DNA of 10,383 nucleotides from Oscillospiraceae bacterium (GTDB taxonomy: Bacteria; Bacillota_A; Clostridia; Oscillospirales; Oscillospiraceae): positions 1 to 10,383 of the forward strand of contig JAEDOK010000057.1 in the NCBI GenBank assembly GCA_016302005.1. Reading direction: 5' to 3'. Made by a program: the position numbers and the translations under genes. The notes beneath the pieces were generated by a model. The model was not told the DNA's origin. It made no database searches and saw only the letters and a program-made list of their open reading frames with translations. Below, one piece after another: positions 5,853 through 10,383 of the stretch; the stretch's first letter is position 1; every line of letters starts with the position of its first letter.

Positions 5853-6723
5853 TATTTTGATCCTCCGTTAACGCTTTTTCAAGGCACTCGACTGCCGAAC
5901 GCTCCGGCAGACAGGAAAGATGATAAACAGGGACACGCACAGCGATCTCCGATGCCAGGGTCATAGCCTGCGCGACGGATTCGCGCTCTCCCCGGCGCAC
6001 ATACATTTGCGAGAGCAGGGCTTTCACGGCAGCCTTTCCTCCCATGCGGGAAATACGGTTCTCCGCTCCCTGCGCAAGGACCACAACGGCGCGCAGCGGA
6101 GCGGTCGCATTCCGGCAGATGCCGGAGGAACCGCAAAACGGCAAGCCGCAAGCCGCCGCGCCCTTCTTTGTAAGGCGGAGGATCGCCTTATCACCGTTGA
6201 TGATCTCAGCGTGACGATACCGTCGCCAAAGCTCCGCCTGCGTGGATTTTCCTGTTCCGCTGGGTGCAGAGAATAGGATCGCCCCTTGCTCCGTGAGAAT
6301 GAAGGAAGCGTGTAGAATGCAGCGAGCATGCCGCAGCAGCAGGGTCTCCAGCATGATGCTTGAGAGCATCGACTGGACATTCAGCACCATTCTTTTGGAA
6401 GCGAAGAAAAGCTCCGCGCCTTCAGGGTGCGCTGTATCGTAGCGCAGGACCGCATGCGTCGGCGCAGCGGTGCGGTTCGGGTCGCTGCTCAGCGCCCAGC
6501 GCTGCGTCCCGTCGGCAAGCATCCGAAAGCCCTTTGAGGCATAGCAAACGGAAGCATTGCGCGGCTCAGGCAAATTCTCCGTCTCTGTGATGCGGATTCG
6601 GATATCCGGTGCCGCGTCTTCCTGCGCAAACAGGAGCAGCGGCTCCTTCCGTGCGGACGGCGGACAGCCGTAGAAGCCGATCACAACACCGCCCAAGGAG
6701 ATCGTCAGCTGCTCATTGCTCAT
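5812..6723 (-). CDS. HPr kinase-like P-loop protein of the RiPP cluster
   Basis: The 303-residue protein has a C-terminal half resembling the HprK/P nucleotide-binding domain. The Walker A loop is SAPSGTGKST (residues 152-161), preceded by ILHAS (136-140), with an INGDKA segment (175-180) in the position of the second acidic motif. The N-terminal 120 residues are not recognised and contain no membrane helix. HprK-like proteins recur in RiPP clusters, and some lasso-peptide versions (PadeK type) phosphorylate the C-terminal Ser of the precursor. True HprK, which acts on HPr, is unlikely given the divergence and the neighbours. ATG 6723 lies inside the upstream gene, overlapping it by 11 bases as ATGAGCAATGA, with no separate Shine-Dalgarno, so translation is probably coupled. 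Confidence 0.8.
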   Translation of the reverse strand: MSNEQLTISLGGVVIGFYGCPPSARKEPLLLFAQEDAAPDIRIRITETENLPEPRNASVCYASKGFRMLADGTQRWALSSDPNRTAAPTHAVLRYDTAHPEGAELFFASKRMVLNVQSMLSSIMLETLLLRHARCILHASFILTEQGAILFSAPSGTGKSTQAELWRRYRHAEIINGDKAILRLTKKGAAACGLPFCGSSGICRNATAPLRAVVVLAQGAENRISRMGGKAAVKALLSQMYVRRGERESVAQAMTLASEIAVRVPVYHLSCLPERSAVECLEKALTEDQNNADRTKAVTISPQ

Positions 6724-7492
6724 AGGACATGAACAGGATCACGGAATCTGCGTTGCTATAGTGCGGCTGCACACTTTGCACAAGCTCCCCGTCCCTGATC
6801 CCGTTTTCAAAACGGGCACGGTAGCAAATCCCGCCGAAATACAGACCGTAACGGTAGTTTTTGTAATACACCGCTACGTCTTCGGCATGGTCTCTGCCGG
6901 AGATATTTTGCACATTGATGACACCGTCGTCGGGGTATAGCACAAAATCGTCGGAGAAGTCCATCACATTGGAAGTCTGCTCCGCAAGCTTCACCTTTTC
7001 GGAAAGGCGGCAGGCAGTTCCCGGCACATAGGTCATACGGTTTTTCTCCATTAGAAACGCAGAGGCTCCGCCCGGAAGGGAGGAAAGGGTGAATCTTGCT
7101 GTCTCACCGCCGCAGTCCATCATCAGTTCTGCGTACCCCACCCAGCTCTGACCGGCATTCTCGACGATCAAAGCCAAAACATCCGTCACCTCCTCGTCCG
7201 ATCCGTCCTCAACATAAGCGCCGGTGAAGCGTCCGACAGCGACGACCTTCAGCTGCCCCTCGGAGGGAGGAAGCTCCACCTCCTCGATGGGCGTGAAGCC
7301 GGGGATCTCGAACGACAACGGCGCAGGTGTCTGCGTCGGGACAGCCTGTACGGGCGCATCGCTGTCTCGGCTTGGCTGCACAATACAGAGAACGATTGCA
7401 GCCGCGATGATTGCCACGGTCAGCGCCACAGCCGACCACAGAATGATTGCATCACGTTTACGCTTTCTTTCTTTCTTCTCACCTTTCATCAT
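6713..7492 (-). CDS. Membrane-anchored protein of unknown function in the RiPP cluster
   Basis: I do not recognise a family. From ATG 7492 the product has 259 residues: a short Lys/Arg-rich cytoplasmic head (KKERKRKRD), one hydrophobic helix (about residues 15-38, IILWSAVALTVAIIAAAIVL), a Pro/Thr/Gln linker (PTQTPAPL) and an extracellular domain of about 200 residues rich in beta-type segments and acidic residues. Two cysteines in the outer domain (MDCGG and TACRL) and one nearer the end (GGICYR) are visible. The start is chosen because GAGAGGG lies six bases upstream. The longer frame from 7552 would begin inside the hairpin at 7525-7554. It sits between the precursor and the kinase-like gene. 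A role in surface presentation, sensing or self-protection is only inferred from that position. Confidence 0.7.
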   Translation of the reverse strand: MMKGEKKERKRKRDAIILWSAVALTVAIIAAAIVLCIVQPSRDSDAPVQAVPTQTPAPLSFEIPGFTPIEEVELPPSEGQLKVVAVGRFTGAYVEDGSDEEVTDVLALIVENAGQSWVGYAELMMDCGGETARFTLSSLPGGASAFLMEKNRMTYVPGTACRLSEKVKLAEQTSNVMDFSDDFVLYPDDGVINVQNISGRDHAEDVAVYYKNYRYGLYFGGICYRARFENGIRDGELVQSVQPHYSNADSVILFMSYEQ

Positions 7493-7524
7493 GCGTGACC
7501 CTCTCTTATCATTTTCCGGATACA

Positions 7525-7554
7525 CAATGTGGAAGCCCGGAGGCTTCCACATTG
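7525..7554 (-). promoter_or_regulatory. Intercistronic hairpin after the precursor gene
   Basis: CAATGTGGAAGCC pairs perfectly with GGCTTCCACATTG (13 bp, four-base loop). It starts eight bases after the precursor stop codon and about 30 bases before the next start. No U-run follows, so it is not a classical terminator. It could protect the 3' end of a processed precursor mRNA or act as a partial attenuator, giving more precursor than enzyme. Confidence 0.7.
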
Positions 7555-7562
7555 CTATTTAC

Positions 7563-7787
7563 TTATGAGCCAAAAACATCAAGCTGACTTGAGCCTTCGT
7601 AGTCCTCATAGTCTAACAAGCAGTTGGAATTGACCTGCGTGTTAAACATGGGCAATCCCGGCACAAAGCCATCCCAAGTGCAGTCATCGCCGTTGGTCGG
7701 ACCTGCAATGACGCCGCAAGCGCTGATTGCTTCCGCGAGCGTGAAATCCTCGAATAACAGTTCTGGTTTGAAATACTGCTTTTTCAT
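7563..7787 (-). CDS. Putative RiPP precursor peptide (74 aa)
   Basis: This small gene heads the cluster. The N-terminal part, MKKQYFKPELLFEDFTLAEA, looks like a leader: basic start, aromatic and acidic positions, then an Ala-rich ISACG segment around residue 21. The remainder (about residues 25-74) is Gly, Asn, Asp and Ser rich, with cysteines at 24, 36 and 56, two prolines near the middle, an acidic LDYEDYEG stretch and a C-terminal Ser. No signal peptide or membrane helix is visible. ATG 7787 is preferred because AAGGTG lies five to six bases upstream; an ATG at 7808 without a good Shine-Dalgarno would add seven residues. The gene starts 42 bases after the surface nuclease stop. A weak TATATA-type promoter in that gap is possible but unconvincing. 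Confidence 0.75.
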   Translation of the reverse strand: MKKQYFKPELLFEDFTLAEAISACGVIAGPTNGDDCTWDGFVPGLPMFNTQVNSNCLLDYEDYEGSSQLDVFGS

Positions 7788-7829
7788 AATATCACCTTCA
7801 CATTCCATGTATATAAGATATCACACTTT

Positions 7830-10383
7830 CTACGAAAGCGCAAGGTTTTTTTGATACCGAGAGAAAATATTTGCAATTTGCGCTCTGGTCGCATACTCCG
7901 CCGGGAGAAGCTTGCCGTCAGCGCCGTTGATGATACCGTTTTCGACCGCCCACTGCATCGCAACGAGTGCATACTCGGAGACCTTATCCGCATCAGCGAA
8001 GGCTGCGAGGCTCTGCGCAGAGGTCTTCTTCCCCGCAAATCGCCACAGGAAGGTGACCAACTGCTCACGCGTTACCGGCTCATCCGTGCCAAAGGTCGTT
8101 TCGGTGACACCGAGGGTAATGCCCGCCTTGCTCGCCCAAAGGATCGCATCGGTGTACCACAGACCGGCAGGCACATCGGTGAACTTCATCGTCGCGCTTT
8201 CATCCACTGCGGGAGAACCTGCCTGGCGGTAAAGGATGGTGACAAGCATCGCTCTCGTCAGCGTACCGTCGGGATCAAACTCATCCTCCGAAATGCCTTT
8301 CATCAAACCGTTTTCGATCGCGAAGACGACACCGTCATAGTACCACTCGTTCTTGTTGAGATCCTTGAACTGCTCAGCTTTGATCTCCGGCTCGATCGGC
8401 TCCGGATCAGCAGGTTCGGACGGGTCGGCGGGTTCGGACGGATCAGTAGGTTCGGACGAATCAGCAGGTTCGGACGGATCAGTGGGTTCGGACGAATCAG
8501 CAGGTTCGGACGGATCAGCAGGTTCGGACGAATCAGCAGGTTCGGACGGGTTGATATCGTCTGTCGGAAGCTCAGGCTCTGTCTCCGGAACGGAGCTGCC
8601 GGTTGCAAGGAGAAGCCTGGACTGTGCTACGGCGCTGCTGTTGACATAGAATGCCAAGCTGCCGTCCGCGGTCAGATAGCGGAGGTTGGTGATGGACAGG
8701 ACGCCGCTGCCGGTGTTCTCAATCACAATGGCGGCAGATACGTTGCCGTCCCACTTGATGCCGCTGCCGAATTCGTAGTACATCTCGGTTGCGGTAACAA
8801 GCTCCTTATCCAGCACGACAGTATCCGGGCTGTTCAGCGCGGTGATCTTGATGTGCGCCGTGCCGTTGGCTGCCTTTGCGCCGATCTGGAGATGCTCGAT
8901 GGCTTTGTCGCCGACGAGGTAGAAGACAATGGCCTGACCGTTGGCGAGGTAAACCTCGTTCTTGGGGCCGTACTTGTTCATCTCCTCAACGGAGCTGGTG
9001 TTGCCGATGCCGTCAAGGAAGGCGGCGCCGCTGTAGTTGGCAGTCCGCGTTGCGCGGGTCGCGCTTCTTTCAGCGACTTCCACAGTGGAAGCTGCGGAAG
9101 CGGTGCCGGCAGTGGAAGCGGCATTGCCGGACGGGGTGGTCATTCCGCTGGGAACAGTACGGTCGAAGAGTTTCCATGCAAGCTCAGGGTAGTCGATAAA
9201 GACATTGCGGTTGCCCTGCGTGTTCTCAACGACAACGTTTCTGCCCATTTCCCAAGTATCTACGGGATCAAGCGCGCACCAGCTAAGCAGGGTATCAATA
9301 TCGGAGAAAACATTGGTAATATCGGACGTACCGGAATAGCTACCATTATATCTGGTGTAGACATACAAGCAGATTCTTGCAACGTCACCCTTGACATTAT
9401 CCAGCGGTTCAAAGTACCCGCCTCCGTAGAGGCCACCCGACATACCGTTTACCAGTGTAGAGCCGGTAGCTTCCGCGCCGCCGGTCACTTCACCGTACTT
9501 GTTATTACCGCGCTTGGAATTGGTCGTCACATCGTCCGGACGGATATGGTGCATATCGGCACCTGCACCGGATGTCGAGAAACCGCCAAGGCTTTGCGGC
9601 CAAACATGCTCGCGGTTCCAACCGGGTGCACTTCCGCTGAAATCACTCTGCGCAGCAGCATAGCTCGTATAGAGGAGAACCACCGTACCGTCTCCGTTTT
9701 GGCAATCGGTCTTGTAGGCATCATACCTGCAGTCATTATAGGTAGTGGTCTTAGTATGTGTGCTTGTCATCAAGTTCTGCAAGGTGTTCAGCAGCGTGCT
9801 GCCGGTCTGGGAGGACAGATTCTCATACGTGTAAGAGCCGGTATAGTAGCTATCAGCGTAAGTACCATTAAGGGTAGTGCAGGTCACGCCGCGTGTACCG
9901 GAGTTACTGGTCTTGGAATAGCTTGCAGGCTGATTGCCGGTAGAGGTGCTGCCCACCGTGATGGTCTTATAGCTGTACTTGGTGGAGCCGTCCGGGCAGG
10001 TAAAGGTCGCGCGCACCTGCGTTGTGCCGCTTGCCACACCTGTGACTGTGCAGATCTCGCCTGCCGTCTCAATGGTGGCGACGCTGCTCTGCGAATTGGT
10101 CCACACGGGAACTGCGCCGTCAACTGCTACGCCGTCCGCATACAGGGTCGCGGTGAGGTAAGCCGTTCCGCCGACTTCGATCTTCGTCGTGTCCGCCACC
10201 AAGCCGACCGTATAGGTCACCGTGGTGGTAGATGCAGCATCACCGGTGGTGTAGTAGGTTGTCGTCGTGCCGGAGCCGGAGCCTGCCTGCTTGACATACA
10301 AAGCAACCGCTTTCTGAGCAGTGTAGCTGCTGGACTTGTAGTAACGGAAACGCATCTGATTAGACGCACTATTGAAGCGCAGA
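7830..10383 (-). CDS. SLH-anchored extracellular endonuclease I protein, 5' partial
   Basis: The frame is open past the window edge, so the N-terminus with any signal peptide is missing. Residues are counted from the first Met visible, at 10355. A Big_2-like Ig domain spans about 50-135. The endonuclease I (EndA/NucM type) domain spans about 160-400, with NREHVWPQS (His250) and DMHHIRPDD (His269/270) plus RGNNKYG, the metal-binding and catalytic region of these non-specific DNA/RNA nucleases. An unrecognised beta-rich domain lies at about 440-580. A linker built from SEPADP-type hexapeptides (about 603-652) follows. Three SLH domains (about 661-705, 723-768, 783-831) would bind secondary cell-wall polymer. 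The likely role is surface-bound nucleic-acid degradation for nutrients or biofilm turnover. Confidence 0.9.
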   Translation of the reverse strand, partial: LRFNSASNQMRFRYYKSSSYTAQKAVALYVKQAGSGSGTTTTYYTTGDAASTTTVTYTVGLVADTTKIEVGGTAYLTATLYADGVAVDGAVPVWTNSQSSVATIETAGEICTVTGVASGTTQVRATFTCPDGSTKYSYKTITVGSTSTGNQPASYSKTSNSGTRGVTCTTLNGTYADSYYTGSYTYENLSSQTGSTLLNTLQNLMTSTHTKTTTYNDCRYDAYKTDCQNGDGTVVLLYTSYAAAQSDFSGSAPGWNREHVWPQSLGGFSTSGAGADMHHIRPDDVTTNSKRGNNKYGEVTGGAEATGSTLVNGMSGGLYGGGYFEPLDNVKGDVARICLYVYTRYNGSYSGTSDITNVFSDIDTLLSWCALDPVDTWEMGRNVVVENTQGNRNVFIDYPELAWKLFDRTVPSGMTTPSGNAASTAGTASAASTVEVAERSATRATRTANYSGAAFLDGIGNTSSVEEMNKYGPKNEVYLANGQAIVFYLVGDKAIEHLQIGAKAANGTAHIKITALNSPDTVVLDKELVTATEMYYEFGSGIKWDGNVSAAIVIENTGSGVLSITNLRYLTADGSLAFYVNSSAVAQSRLLLATGSSVPETEPELPTDDINPSEPADSSEPADPSEPADSSEPTDPSEPADSSEPTDPSEPADPSEPADPEPIEPEIKAEQFKDLNKNEWYYDGVVFAIENGLMKGISEDEFDPDGTLTRAMLVTILYRQAGSPAVDESATMKFTDVPAGLWYTDAILWASKAGITLGVTETTFGTDEPVTREQLVTFLWRFAGKKTSAQSLAAFADADKVSEYALVAMQWAVENGIINGADGKLLPAEYATRAQIANIFSRYQKNLALS
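8404..8550. repeat. 18-bp tandem repeat encoding the Ser-Glu-Pro linker
   Basis: GGTTCGGA recurs eight times at exact 18-base steps (8413, 8431, 8449, 8467, 8485, 8503, 8521, 8539), with unit GGTTCGGACGGATCAGCA and small variants such as GAATCAGCA or GATCAGTG. Each unit encodes a hexapeptide of the Ser-Glu-Pro-Ala-Asp-Pro/Ser kind. Copy-number change would alter linker length without shifting the frame. Confidence 0.92.

Noticed and set aside
7493..7552. Upstream start for the membrane protein at 7552
   Set aside because: It lies inside the perfect hairpin, and the extension mirrors its arms; ATG 7492 with GAGAGGG is better placed.
4475..7787. Lasso peptide or PQQ biosynthesis cluster
   Set aside because: No asparagine-synthetase-like cyclase, lasso peptidase or PqqA/PqqE-type precursor signature is present; only the PqqD fold and an HprK-like protein are shared.
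7800..7829. Strong promoter in front of the precursor gene
   Set aside because: Only TATATA-like sequence without a convincing -35 partner is visible in the 42-base gap, so it is not listed.
8404..8550. CRISPR-like array
   Set aside because: Units of 18 bp are contiguous without spacers and encode an in-frame linker.

Overview
The window looks like chromosomal DNA of a moderately GC-rich Clostridia (Firmicutes/Bacillota), most likely a gut or rumen Oscillospiraceae/Ruminococcaceae relative. The grounds are Gram-positive Shine-Dalgarno sequences, Clostridia-type GAPDH, a DivIVA-like coiled-coil protein, an SLH-anchored surface protein and a radical-SAM/PqqD peptide-modification cluster. The genus cannot be fixed from sequence alone.

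Layout. (1) 1-880: one end of an IS3-family insertion sequence on the minus strand, with complete orfA, the beginning of orfB, an A7 frameshift site and an end region that can fold over the orfA ribosome binding site. (2) 881-1190: two head-to-tail copies of a ~129-bp repeat with long inverted arms. (3) 1269-3331, plus strand: a promoter, a DivIVA-like protein, a class I SAM methyltransferase and a GNAT acetyltransferase gene broken by a one-base frameshift. (4) 3240-4415, minus strand: glycolytic GAPDH with a strong promoter, a leader hairpin and a terminator shared with the opposing GNAT gene. (5) 4475-7787, minus strand: a compact five-gene cluster, in transcription order a 74-aa precursor-like peptide, a membrane-anchored protein, an HPr-kinase-like P-loop protein, a radical SAM/SPASM enzyme and a PqqD-like protein. 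(6) 7830-10383, minus strand: the 3' part of a large secreted nuclease with a Big_2-like Ig domain, an endonuclease I (EndA/NucM-type) domain, a repetitive Ser/Glu/Pro linker and three SLH cell-wall anchoring domains. Its 5' end lies outside the window.

How the genes work together. The strongest candidate for an undescribed system is the cluster at 4475-7787, read here as a RiPP (ribosomally made, post-translationally modified peptide) pathway. The PqqD-like protein would be the recognition element for the leader. The radical SAM/SPASM protein would modify the core, which has three cysteines. The HprK-like protein would phosphorylate the peptide or use nucleotide to drive a step. The membrane protein would act at the cell surface. 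A perfect 13-bp hairpin directly after the precursor stop probably sets a high precursor-to-enzyme ratio. No peptidase or exporter gene is visible. The GAPDH gene downstream has its own promoter, and the surface nuclease upstream ends 42 nt before the precursor start, so the nuclease and the RiPP genes could be co-transcribed.
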